From: Burkholderia sp. BCC0322 | Lineage (GTDB): Bacteria; Pseudomonadota; Gammaproteobacteria; Burkholderiales; Burkholderiaceae | DNA: 64,000 bases | NCBI RefSeq assembly: GCF_902833045.1 | Contig: NZ_CADFDU010000011.1 | Location: forward strand, 62,001-126,000 | Direction of reading: 5' to 3' | In this document: positions 26,885 through 34,901 of the stretch, one piece after another | How positions within the stretch are numbered: position 1 is the stretch's first letter | Layout: every line of letters begins with the position of its first letter | Program-made: the position numbers and the translations under genes | Notes under the pieces: model-generated | Told to the model about the DNA's origin: nothing | What the model saw: the letters and a program-made list of their open reading frames with translations, nothing else | The model's database searches: none

Positions 26885-28435
26885 ATGCGAATGAAATTGA
26901 AGAACATCGGCCTGATTGCCGCGGGCCTCGCCACGGGCGTGTTCGCCACGCTGCAGGTTTCCGCATCGGCCGAGCAGACCGCCACGGCGCCGCTTCCCCT
27001 CGACCAGCTCCGCCTGTTCGCGGAAGTCTTCGGACAGATCAAGCGCGAGTACGTCGAACCGGTCGACGACAAGAAGCTGCTGACGGCCGCGATCAAGGGC
27101 ATGGTGTCGAGCCTCGACCCGCACTCGTCGTTCCTCGACAAGACCGACTATGACGAGTTGCAGGAGCAGACGAAGGGCCGCTTCGCGGGTCTCGGCATCG
27201 AGATCTCGCAGGAAGACGGCCTCGTCAAGGTGATCTCGCCGATCGAAGATACGCCCGCGTTCCGCGCCGGCATCCGTCCGGGCGACCTGATCACCCGCAT
27301 CAACGACAAGCCGGTGCGCGGCATGACGCTCGACAAGGCCGTGAAGCAGATGCGCGGCGAGCCGGGCACCAAGGTCACGCTGACGATCTTCCGCAAGAGC
27401 GACGACCGCACGTTCCCGGTCACGGTTACGCGCGCGATCATCAAGGTCCAGAGCGTGAAGATGAAGATCCTCGATCCGGGCTATGCGTATGTCCGCATCA
27501 CGAGCTTCCAGGAGCGCACGACACCCGATCTCGCCGCGAAGCTGCAGGACATCGCACGCCAGCAGCCGAACCTGAAGGGCCTCGTCCTCGACCTGCGCAA
27601 CAACGGCGGCGGCCTGCTGCAGAGCGCGGTCGGCGTGGCCGGCGCGTTCCTGCCGCCCGACTCCGTCGTCGTGTCGACCAACGGCCAGATCGCCGATTCG
27701 AAGCAGGTCTACCGCGATACGTACGACAACTATCGCCTGCCGTCCTTCGACGGCGATCCGCTGAAGAACCTGCCGCCGGTCTTCAAGACCGTGCCGATGA
27801 TCGTGCTGACGAACGCCTATTCCGCGTCCGCGTCGGAAATCGTCGCCGGCGCGCTGCAGGATTCGAAGCGCGCGCAGATCATGGGCAAGACGACGTTCGG
27901 CAAGGGTTCGGTGCAGACGGTCCGCCCGATGACGGCCGACACCGCGCTGCGCCTGACCACCGCGTACTACTACACGCCGAGCGGCCGTTCGATCCAGAAC
28001 AAGGGCATCACGCCGGACGTGCCGGTCGATCAGTACGCGGACGGCGATCCGGACGACGTGCTCGTGACGCGCGAGGTCGACTACTCGAACCACCTTGCGA
28101 ACACGCAGGATCCGAACGAGAAGAAGGAACAGGAAGACCGCGAGCAGCGCCGGATGGATCAGCTGCGCATTCTCGAAGAGCAGAACGACAAGAAGACGCC
28201 GGAGCAGCGCCAGAAGGATCGCGATCGCAAGCCGATCGAGTTCGGCAGCGCCGACGACTTCATGATGCAGCAGGCGCTCAACAAGCTCGAAGGCAAGCCG
28301 GTCCAGGAATCGAAGTCGCTGCTCGCCGAGAGCACGACGAAGAGCCCGGCCGGCAAGGCTGCGGCGGCCTCGAAGGCATCGGGCGCCGGCGCGAAGCCGG
28401 CAGCCGCACCGAAGCCCGCGTCGGCACCGCAGTAA
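26885..28435 (+). CDS. Carboxy-terminal processing protease, S41 family (CtpA/Prc-like)
   Basis: Periplasmic serine protease with a Ser/Lys dyad that trims C-termini of substrate proteins. 516 aa from the ATG at 26885; signal/membrane segment NIGLIAAGLATGVFATLQV, then a PDZ domain (~residues 95-175, GRFAGLGIEISQEDGLVKVISPIEDTPA region), and the S41 core with LRNNGGGLLQSAVGVAGAFL, catalytic Ser in NAYSASASEIVAGAL and Lys in MGKTTFGKGSVQTV. The C-terminal ~100 residues are acidic/basic-rich followed by an alanine-lysine tail (low complexity). A terminator follows at 28453. Another start is possible two codons later. Confidence 0.95.
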   Translation: MRMKLKNIGLIAAGLATGVFATLQVSASAEQTATAPLPLDQLRLFAEVFGQIKREYVEPVDDKKLLTAAIKGMVSSLDPHSSFLDKTDYDELQEQTKGRFAGLGIEISQEDGLVKVISPIEDTPAFRAGIRPGDLITRINDKPVRGMTLDKAVKQMRGEPGTKVTLTIFRKSDDRTFPVTVTRAIIKVQSVKMKILDPGYAYVRITSFQERTTPDLAAKLQDIARQQPNLKGLVLDLRNNGGGLLQSAVGVAGAFLPPDSVVVSTNGQIADSKQVYRDTYDNYRLPSFDGDPLKNLPPVFKTVPMIVLTNAYSASASEIVAGALQDSKRAQIMGKTTFGKGSVQTVRPMTADTALRLTTAYYYTPSGRSIQNKGITPDVPVDQYADGDPDDVLVTREVDYSNHLANTQDPNEKKEQEDREQRRMDQLRILEEQNDKKTPEQRQKDRDRKPIEFGSADDFMMQQALNKLEGKPVQESKSLLAESTTKSPAGKAAAASKASGAGAKPAAAPKPASAPQ

Positions 28436-28452
28436 GCGCCGGCCGGCATCCG

Positions 28453-28489
28453 ACGGGCCATCGCGGGAAGACCGCGATGGCCCGTTTTT
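28453..28489 (+). terminator. Rho-independent terminator after the S41 protease
   Basis: Stem ACGGGCCATCGCGG / CCGCGATGGCCCGT (14 bp), loop GAAGA, followed by TTTTT. It lies 18 bases beyond the stop codon. Confidence 0.93.
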
Positions 28490-28540
28490 CATGCGCGCCT
28501 AAAATAACGACACGAACGCCCGCCTCGCCCACGACTTCCC

Positions 28541-29293
28541 ATGAACGACGATCAACTCCTTCGCTACTCCCGTCACATCCTCGTCGACGAAATCGGCATC
28601 GAGGCGCAGCAGCGCTTTCTCGATGCGCATGCGATCGTCATCGGCGCGGGCGGCCTCGGCTCACCCGCCGCGATGTACCTCGCGGCATCGGGCGTCGGCA
28701 CGATCACGCTCGTCGACGCCGATACGGTCGACCTCACGAACCTGCAGCGGCAGATCCTGCACGTGACGGCATCGGTCGGCCGCCACAAGGTCGAATCGGG
28801 GCGCGACGCGCTCGCGCGGTTGAACCCCGAGGTGAAGGTGCACGCGGTCGCTGAGCGTGTCGACGACGCGTGGCTCGACGCGCACGTGCCGCGCGCGACC
28901 GTCGTGCTCGACTGCACCGACAACTTCGCGACGCGGCACGCGATCAATCGCGCGTGCGTCGCGCACGGCGTGCCGCTCGTATCCGGCGCCGCGCTGCGCT
29001 TCGACGGCCAGATCAGCACGTTCGATTTCCGCGACCCGGCCGCGCCCTGCTATGCGTGCGTGTTCCCGGAAGACCAGCCGTTCGAGGAAGTCGCATGCGC
29101 GACGATGGGCGTGTTCGCGCCGACGGTCGGGATCATCGGCGCGATGCAGGCCGCCGAGGCGCTGCGCGTGATCGGCGAAATCGGCAAGACGCTCAACGGG
29201 CGGCTGATGATGCTCGATTCGCTGCGGATGGAATGGACGACGATGAAAATCGCGCGCCAGGCCGACTGCCCCGTGTGCGGGGGCCGGCACTGA
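28541..29293 (+). CDS. ThiF/MoeB/HesA-family adenylyltransferase (E1-like)
   Basis: Activates the C-terminal glycine of a ubiquitin-like sulfur carrier (ThiS- or MoaD-type) by adenylation. 250 aa: start DDQLLRYSRHILVDEIG, nucleotide loop IGAGGLGSPAAMYLAASGVGTITLVDADTVDLTNLQRQ, and a complete pair of zinc-binding CXXC motifs (CYAC near residue 172 and CPVC close to the C-terminus, ADCPVCGG). Length and motifs fit MoeB; neither thiS/thiE nor moaD/moaE is adjacent, so the partner cannot be chosen. Followed by the convergent ptsI gene. Confidence 0.92.
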   Translation: MNDDQLLRYSRHILVDEIGIEAQQRFLDAHAIVIGAGGLGSPAAMYLAASGVGTITLVDADTVDLTNLQRQILHVTASVGRHKVESGRDALARLNPEVKVHAVAERVDDAWLDAHVPRATVVLDCTDNFATRHAINRACVAHGVPLVSGAALRFDGQISTFDFRDPAAPCYACVFPEDQPFEEVACATMGVFAPTVGIIGAMQAAEALRVIGEIGKTLNGRLMMLDSLRMEWTTMKIARQADCPVCGGRH

Positions 29294-29366
29294 CGCGCGA
29301 CGGGCATGCGCCTTTCGGCGCATGGGTGACACTTCGCCAAGGTTTGAGCGGCGACGCGCCCGTGCG

Positions 29367-31139
29367 TCAAGCAGCCGCGTCCGCACGCGGCTCCGCGACC
29401 GACAGGCGCTGCAACGCGGCCTGCACTTCCTCAGGCTCGAACGCGGCGAGCACGTCGGCCGTCGGCTTTTCGAGCGCCTTCAGGTGCGCGCGCAGGATCT
29501 CCTGCTTCACGACGAGCAGCTGGCTCGGGTGCATCGAGAACTCGGTGAGCCCCATCCCGAGCAACAGGCGCGTGAGCGCCGGATCGCCGGCCATCTCCCC
29601 GCATACCGACACCGACACGCCCGCGCGCTTCGCTTCGCGCAGCGTATAGGAGATCAGGTGCAGCACGGCCGGATGCAGCGGGTCGTACAGGTGGGCGACC
29701 GCGTTGTCCGCGCGGTCGATCGCGAGCGTGTACTGGATCAGGTCGTTCGTGCCGATCGACAGGAAATCGAACCGCTTCAGGAACAGCGGCAGCGCGATCG
29801 CCGCGGCCGGAATCTCGATCATCGCGCCGATCCGCACGTTCGGATCGTACGCGAGCCCCGCGTCGTCGAGCTGACGCTTCGCCTCGCGGATCAGGTCGAG
29901 CGTCTGGTCGATCTCCTGCGCGTGCGCGAGCATCGGGATCAGGATCTTCACCTGGCCGAACGCGGACGCGCGCAGGATCGCGCGCAACTGCGTGAGGAAC
30001 ATCTGCGGCTCGGACAGGCTCCAGCGGATCGCACGCAGGCCGAGCGCAGGGTTCGGCGCCGTCTCGTAGCCTTCGTCGAGCGCCTCGAGCGGCTTGTCCG
30101 CACCGACGTCGATCGTGCGGATCGTCACCGGCATGCCCTTCATCCACTCGACGGCCCGCTTGTACGCGGCGAACTGCTCCTCCTCTTCCGGCATCTCCTT
30201 CTGATGCATGAACAGGAACTCGGAACGGAACAGCCCGACGCCGACCGCGCCGGCCTCGACGGCCGCCTTCGCGTCGTCGGGCAGCTCGATGTTCGCGTAC
30301 AGATCGATCTTGGTGCCGCACAGCGTTTGCGTCGGCGAGAACTTCAGACGCTGCAGCTTGCGTTGCTCCAGCAGCTTCTCGGACTGCCGGTACGAATATT
30401 CCTCGAGGACGATCGGTGCCGGATCGACGATCACGATGCCCTGGTCGCCGTCGACGATGATCAGGTCGTCCTGGCGGATCAATGCGCTCGCATGCTGCAC
30501 GCCGACCGCCGCCGGGATGCCGAGGCTGCGCGCGACGATCGCCGTGTGCGACGTGCGCCCGCCGAGGTCGGTGACGAACGCCTGGAACGACTGCGACTTG
30601 AACTGCATCATGTCGGCCGGCGCGATGTCGTGCGCGACGACGATCATCTCGTTCGTGCCGTTCTTGGCCGCACGGTCCAGTGCCTGCGACGCGGACGGCG
30701 CACCGGCGAGCGCCTTCAGCACGCGCTCGACCACCTGCTCGATGTCGGCCTTGCGCTCGCGCAGGTATTCGTCCTCGATGTCGTCGAAGTGGCGCGTGAG
30801 CAGCTCGAGCTGCTCGGTCAGCGCCCACTCGACGTTGTAGCGACGCGTGCGGATCAGGTCGATGGTTTCCTGCACGAGCATCTCGTCGCTCAGGATCATC
30901 GCGTGCACGTCGATGAATGCGCCGACTTCGCTCGGGGTGTCGTCGGTCAGGTCGGCGCGCAGCGCTTCGAGTTCGTGATGCACGACATCGAGCGCCGTGC
31001 GGAAGCGCTCGACCTCCGCATCGATCTGGTTTGCCTCGATCAGGTAATGGGCGACGTCGAGCGCCGCCGGCGCGATCAGGTACGCTCGCCCGATCGCGAT
31101 ACCACGTGAGACGGGAATGCCATGCAGCGTGAAGGACAC
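29367..31139 (-). CDS. ptsI: Phosphoenolpyruvate-protein phosphotransferase, enzyme I of the PTS
   Basis: Autophosphorylates from PEP and passes phosphate to HPr (ptsH, next gene upstream). I use the GTG at 31139: AGGAGG stands 5 bases before it and translation begins VSFTLHGIPVSRGIAIG, the normal EI start. 590 aa. The phospho-histidine lies in LGGRTSHTAIVARSLGIPA; the PEP-binding TIM-barrel carries GLRAIRWSLSEPQMFLTQLRA and FLSIGTNDLIQYTLAIDR with the conserved active-site CGEMAGDP cysteine. Separated from ptsH by ~200 bases that hold a terminator hairpin and a possible own promoter. Confidence 0.96.
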   Translation of the reverse strand: MSFTLHGIPVSRGIAIGRAYLIAPAALDVAHYLIEANQIDAEVERFRTALDVVHHELEALRADLTDDTPSEVGAFIDVHAMILSDEMLVQETIDLIRTRRYNVEWALTEQLELLTRHFDDIEDEYLRERKADIEQVVERVLKALAGAPSASQALDRAAKNGTNEMIVVAHDIAPADMMQFKSQSFQAFVTDLGGRTSHTAIVARSLGIPAAVGVQHASALIRQDDLIIVDGDQGIVIVDPAPIVLEEYSYRQSEKLLEQRKLQRLKFSPTQTLCGTKIDLYANIELPDDAKAAVEAGAVGVGLFRSEFLFMHQKEMPEEEEQFAAYKRAVEWMKGMPVTIRTIDVGADKPLEALDEGYETAPNPALGLRAIRWSLSEPQMFLTQLRAILRASAFGQVKILIPMLAHAQEIDQTLDLIREAKRQLDDAGLAYDPNVRIGAMIEIPAAAIALPLFLKRFDFLSIGTNDLIQYTLAIDRADNAVAHLYDPLHPAVLHLISYTLREAKRAGVSVSVCGEMAGDPALTRLLLGMGLTEFSMHPSQLLVVKQEILRAHLKALEKPTADVLAAFEPEEVQAALQRLSVAEPRADAAA

Positions 31140-31206
31140 GCGCACCTCCTCTGTACAAGTAAAGCCGCGGCACACTGCTGCGATGCGCTTATGACCCCGG
31201 TTAGCG

Positions 31207-31212
31207 ATTATA
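31207..31212 (-). promoter_or_regulatory. Possible -10 element of a ptsI-specific promoter
   Basis: A perfect TATAAT on the - strand, 68 bases before the ptsI start and downstream of the ptsH terminator. The -35 region is poor (AGTCAG at 17 bases), so this is a weak prediction. Confidence 0.35.
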
Positions 31213-31280
31213 AATTCCGCGGCTCCCCGCTGACTGCATGCACCGCAGCATTGCGCATTCCGCATCAATGCTTCCGACGA

Positions 31281-31307
31281 AAAAAATGCCGCGGAATCCG
31301 CGGCATT
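31281..31307 (-). terminator. Rho-independent terminator downstream of ptsH
   Basis: On the - strand 11-bp arms AATGCCGCGGA / TCCGCGGCATT with one central base, followed by a run of T (six). It lies 34 bases past the ptsH stop and before ptsI, so it would reduce or stop read-through into ptsI. The very short center forces a few stem pairs open, giving an effective loop of about 5 bases. Confidence 0.8.
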
Positions 31308-31340
31308 CTGACTGGAAACGGCAAAGATCCCGCGCGGCGG

Positions 31341-31610
31341 TCACTGGCCTTCGCCGAACTTGTCGGCGATCAGCTTCAGCAGCGCGTCCATCGCTTCCCG
31401 CTCGTCCGGCCCCTCGGTCTCGATCGTCACCGTGCTGCCGATGCCCGCCGCCAGCATCATCACGCCCATGATGCTCTTCGCATTGATCTTGCGCCCGTTG
31501 CGTGTCATCCAGACTTCCGACTGGAAGTTGCCGGCCAGTTGCGTAAGCTTGGCCGATGCGCGCGCATGGAGCCCCAATTTGTTGACGATGGTGGTTTCTT
31601 GTTGAAGCAT
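31341..31610 (-). CDS. ptsH: Phosphocarrier protein HPr
   Basis: Phospho-carrier between enzyme I and EIIA. 89 aa, standard length. Phospho-histidine in NKLGLHARASAKL (His15 region) and the regulatory serine in KSIMGVMMLAAG (Ser46 region), which HPr kinase targets in organisms that encode hprK. Lies 73 bases after the EIIA gene. In beta-proteobacteria these three genes form an incomplete, regulatory PTS rather than a sugar uptake system. Confidence 0.97.
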   Translation of the reverse strand: MLQQETTIVNKLGLHARASAKLTQLAGNFQSEVWMTRNGRKINAKSIMGVMMLAAGIGSTVTIETEGPDEREAMDALLKLIADKFGEGQ

Positions 31611-31683
31611 GATTCTCGGTCGGGTCGGTCGGGGCCGCCGGCGGGGCGCGTCGGCGGGGCTGTCTAAAACGGAAAACGGGAAA

Positions 31684-32154
31684 TCAGTGCGATTCGGTGC
31701 GCGGCTGCGGTTCCGGCGGAATCGGCGCGCACTGGCCGCAGCCGGTTTCCGTCGGCGGCGGCGGCGTACCGGCCGACACCTCGTGGACGCCCTTCGCGCC
31801 GCCGGACAGCGCCTTGTCGACCAGCTTGTCGAGCGGCACGGTGCGGTAGCAGACGGCCCGCACGAGCATCGGCAGGTTCACGCCCGCGAGCACACGCACG
31901 TTGTCGATCTTGGCGAGCTGGCCCGCGATGTTCGCAGGCGTCGCGCCGTACATGTCGGTCAGCACGACCACGCCGTTCTCTTCCTTGAGCCGTGCGAGTT
32001 CCGCGTGCGCGAACGCCATCACCTGGGTCGGATCGCTGTCCGCCGTCACGTCGATGCAGCCGATGCGGGCGGGCACGCCGCCATAGATGTGCGCGATACA
32101 GTCCCGCAGCGCGGTGGCGAGCGGGGCATGCGCGATGATCAGGATCCCGGCCAT
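31684..32154 (-). CDS. PTS EIIA component, mannose/fructose (ManX) family
   Basis: Cytosolic phospho-acceptor of the regulatory PTS. 156 aa with the ManX-fold start MAGILIIAHAPLATALRDCIAHIYG; the His in IIAHAPL is the phosphorylation site. VVLTDMYGATPANIAGQL is the conserved strand-loop of the family. No IIB, IIC or IID membrane components are encoded here, so the protein is likely regulatory (interaction targets unknown). The C-terminal tail is proline-rich (PPPPTETGCGQ...). It sits 230 bases after gshB. Confidence 0.93.
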   Translation of the reverse strand: MAGILIIAHAPLATALRDCIAHIYGGVPARIGCIDVTADSDPTQVMAFAHAELARLKEENGVVVLTDMYGATPANIAGQLAKIDNVRVLAGVNLPMLVRAVCYRTVPLDKLVDKALSGGAKGVHEVSAGTPPPPTETGCGQCAPIPPEPQPRTESH

Positions 32155-32384
32155 GTCAGATCGCTCCCGGCCGCCCCTGGCGGGCCGACACCCCGCGGCG
32201 GGGCAATGAGCGTAGCGAGTGTGGGAAACGTTCCATGTTCAGCCTTGCAACAGTTTCGGCCCGACCGCCGGGCCTTTGGTGCGCGATCGCGGCACCGGAC
32301 AAGCGGGCATTGTAGCAGGCCGGTCGAACCGCTCCGGCGACGGGGGACCTGCGCGGCCGCCGCCGGGGTTGCACGGGAGACGGC

Positions 32385-33341
32385 CTACGCGGCCGCACGC
32401 TCCAGCGCGTCGATGAACATCGCGGCGACGTCGAAGCCCGTCTGCTCCATGATCTCGCGGAAGCACGTCGGACTCGTGACGTTCACCTCGGTCAGCCAGT
32501 CGCCGATCGCATCGAGGCCGACCAGCAGCAGCCCGCGTGCCGCGAGCACGGGCCCAAGCGTTTCGGCGATCTCGCGATCGCGCGCGGTCAGCGGCTGCGC
32601 GACACCGAGCCCGCCCGCCGCGAGATTGCCACGCACCTCGCTGCCCTGCGGAATCCGGGCGAGCGAATACGGCACCGGCTCGCCCGCGATCAGCAGGATG
32701 CGCTTGTCGCCCGCCTTGATCTCCGGAATGAACTTCTGGATCATCAGCGAGCGCGTGCCGTCGTGGCCGAGCATCTCGATGATCGCGCCGAGATTCATCC
32801 CGTCGGCCTTTACGCGGAACACGCCCATCCCGCCCATCCCGTCGAGCGGCTTGACGATCACGTCGCCATGCTCGGCGTGGAAGGCACGCAGGCGGGCCGC
32901 ATCGCGCGTGACGAGCGTCGGCGCGACGAATTGCGGAAACTCGCCGATCGCGAGCTTTTCCGAGTGATCGCGGATCGACTGCGGCTTGTTGAACACGTGC
33001 GCGCCCGCACGCTCGGCGAGCTCGAGCATCCACGTGGCCGTCACGTATTCCATGTCGAACGGCGGATCCTTGCGCATCAGCACAGCACCGAACGACGTCA
33101 GCGCACGGGATTCGTGAGCGGCCGCCTCGTACCACGGATGGCGGTGCAGATCGGCCGTGTCGCCGACGATCGTCACGCGCTGCACGTCCGCCTCGACGCC
33201 CGAACCCGTCCACGCGAGCTGATGCGGCTGACACGCATAGACTGCATGCCCGCGCCGCGCCGCCTCGGCCATCATCGCGTAGGTCGAATCCTTGTAGATC
33301 TTGAAGCGCTCGAGCGGGTCGGCGATAAAGAGAATGTCCAT
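32385..33341 (-). CDS. gshB: Glutathione synthetase
   Basis: Second step of glutathione synthesis: ligates glycine to gamma-glutamylcysteine with ATP. 318 aa, standard for the bacterial ATP-grasp enzyme. Family text: MDILFIADPLERFKIYKDST at the start, RKDPPFDMEYVTATWML, FNKPQSIRDHSEKLAIGEFP, VIVKPLDGMGGMGVFRV and the C-terminal NVTSPTCFREIMEQTGFDVA. Lies 26 bases after gshA in the same leftward unit. The preceding EIIA gene follows after a gap of 230 bases. Confidence 0.96.
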   Translation of the reverse strand: MDILFIADPLERFKIYKDSTYAMMAEAARRGHAVYACQPHQLAWTGSGVEADVQRVTIVGDTADLHRHPWYEAAAHESRALTSFGAVLMRKDPPFDMEYVTATWMLELAERAGAHVFNKPQSIRDHSEKLAIGEFPQFVAPTLVTRDAARLRAFHAEHGDVIVKPLDGMGGMGVFRVKADGMNLGAIIEMLGHDGTRSLMIQKFIPEIKAGDKRILLIAGEPVPYSLARIPQGSEVRGNLAAGGLGVAQPLTARDREIAETLGPVLAARGLLLVGLDAIGDWLTEVNVTSPTCFREIMEQTGFDVAAMFIDALERAAA

Positions 33342-33367
33342 GAGATCCTGTACTTGGCGAAGGTCCG

Positions 33368-34657
33368 TTACACCTGGATGGCTTCGGGGTCGGTCTTTTC
33401 CAGTTCGATCGACGACGCGATCAGCGACAGCCGCGCGACGACGCCGTACATGTAGAAACGGTTCGGCGGCGCGGCACCCGGCTTCGCACCCGCATCCGGC
33501 AGCGCGGTGTGCTCGAAGCCGAGCGGTACGTAGTGCATGCCGGGCGCGTTCAGGTTCTGGTCGCGTTCGCGGCCGGCGTGCGTGCGGTAGAAGCCGCCGA
33601 CCACGTAGCGGTCGATCATGTACACGACGGGCTCCGCGACTTCGTCGCCGACGCGCTCGAACGTATACACGCCTTCCTGCACGATCACGTCGCGCACCGC
33701 GAGGCCGGCCTTCGACTCGGCCATCTGCGCGCGCTCGGCCTTCGACATGCGGCCGATCTCGGCCGCGTCGTGCACGGTCATCACGCCGCGCCCCGCCGTG
33801 CCCGCGTCGGCCTTCACGACCACGTACGGCTTCTCGCTGATCCCGTATTCACGGTACTTGCGCGCGATCTTCTTCAGCACGCCGTCGATCGCGTCGGCGA
33901 GCGCCTGCTCGCCTTCATGCGCCTGCCAGTCGACGCCTTCCACGTGCGCGAAATACGGATTCACCATCCACGGATCGACGCCGACCATCTTCGCGAACTT
34001 CTTCGCGACGTCGTCGTAGCACGAGAAGTGCGTCGACTTGCGGCGCACGGCCCAGCCCGCGTGCAGCGGCGGCAGCAGGTATTGCTCGTGCAGGTTTTCC
34101 AGCACGGCCGGGATGCCGGCCGACAAGTCGTTGTTCAGCAGGATCGAGCACGGGTCGAAATTCTTCAAGCCGAGGCGGCGCTGCGAACGCTCGAGCGGTT
34201 CGAGCACGATCTTCTGGCCGTCGGCCAGCGTGATCGGCGTCATGTCGGTGATGCTCGGGTCGAGCGAGCCGAAGCGCACGTTCAGGCCGGCCTGGCGCAT
34301 GATCGTCGCAAGACGTGCGACGTTTTCGAGGTAGAACGCGTTGCGGGTCGGCAGCTCGGGAATCACGAGCAGGTTCTTCGCATCCGGGCAGATCTTCTCG
34401 ATTGCGGCCATCGCGGCCTGCACGGCGAGCGGCAGCACTTCGGACGGCAGATTGTTGAACGCGCCGGGAAACAGGTTCGCGTCGACGGGCGCCAGCTTGA
34501 AGCCGGCATTGCGCAGGTCCACCGAACAATAGAACGGCGGGGTATGTTCCTGCCATTCGAGCCTGAACCAGCGTTCGATCGCAGGCGTCGCGTCGAGGAT
34601 CTTCTGCTCGAGTTCGAGCAGCGGACCGTTCAACGCGGTAACGAGGTGGGGAACCAT
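33368..34657 (-). CDS. gshA: Glutamate-cysteine ligase, proteobacterial type
   Basis: First and rate-limiting step of glutathione synthesis. 429 aa; it belongs to the beta-/alpha-proteobacterial gshA family (not the E. coli ~518-residue type), with FYCSVDLRNAGFKLAPVDANLFPGAFNNL (~residues 41-69), the ATP-grasp-like PYVVVKADAGTAGRGVMTVHDAAEI region (~residue 265-290) and VQEGVYTFERVGDEVAEPVVYMIDRYVVGGFYR. Followed by gshB with 26 bases between, forming a two-gene unit. Confidence 0.95.
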   Translation of the reverse strand: MVPHLVTALNGPLLELEQKILDATPAIERWFRLEWQEHTPPFYCSVDLRNAGFKLAPVDANLFPGAFNNLPSEVLPLAVQAAMAAIEKICPDAKNLLVIPELPTRNAFYLENVARLATIMRQAGLNVRFGSLDPSITDMTPITLADGQKIVLEPLERSQRRLGLKNFDPCSILLNNDLSAGIPAVLENLHEQYLLPPLHAGWAVRRKSTHFSCYDDVAKKFAKMVGVDPWMVNPYFAHVEGVDWQAHEGEQALADAIDGVLKKIARKYREYGISEKPYVVVKADAGTAGRGVMTVHDAAEIGRMSKAERAQMAESKAGLAVRDVIVQEGVYTFERVGDEVAEPVVYMIDRYVVGGFYRTHAGRERDQNLNAPGMHYVPLGFEHTALPDAGAKPGAAPPNRFYMYGVVARLSLIASSIELEKTDPEAIQV

Positions 34658-34810
34658 GAATCACTCGCGAGCGGGAGAATGAAGATTGTAGAGCAATTGC
34701 CCTGCCCATTTGGGGATTGTTCCCGGCTTCGCAAGGGTTTGAAGGAAGTTTTCGGCTATTGACCCGATAGTGCGAAGGGTCATGCGCCACGGCCGTGGGC
34801 GACAGGAAAA

Positions 34811-34835
34811 AAAGAGCCCGCCGGGTGAGGCGGGC
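34811..34835 (-). terminator. Rho-independent terminator after amtB
   Basis: On the - strand GCCCGCC / GGCGGGC (loop TCACCC), followed by TCTTTTTTT at lower coordinates (the A-rich run starts at about 34808). It is 67 bases past the amtB stop. Confidence 0.85.
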
Positions 34836-34901
34836 CGAAGTCGCTGCGCTCATTCATGGCGGGCGCCGTCGTCGCGGCGGCCCGCCGGTCATCCTTGTGA
34901 C

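Noticed and set aside
30208-30840. + strand open frame opposite ptsI
   Set aside because: Serine/arginine-rich antisense frame without recognisable domains or ribosome site.
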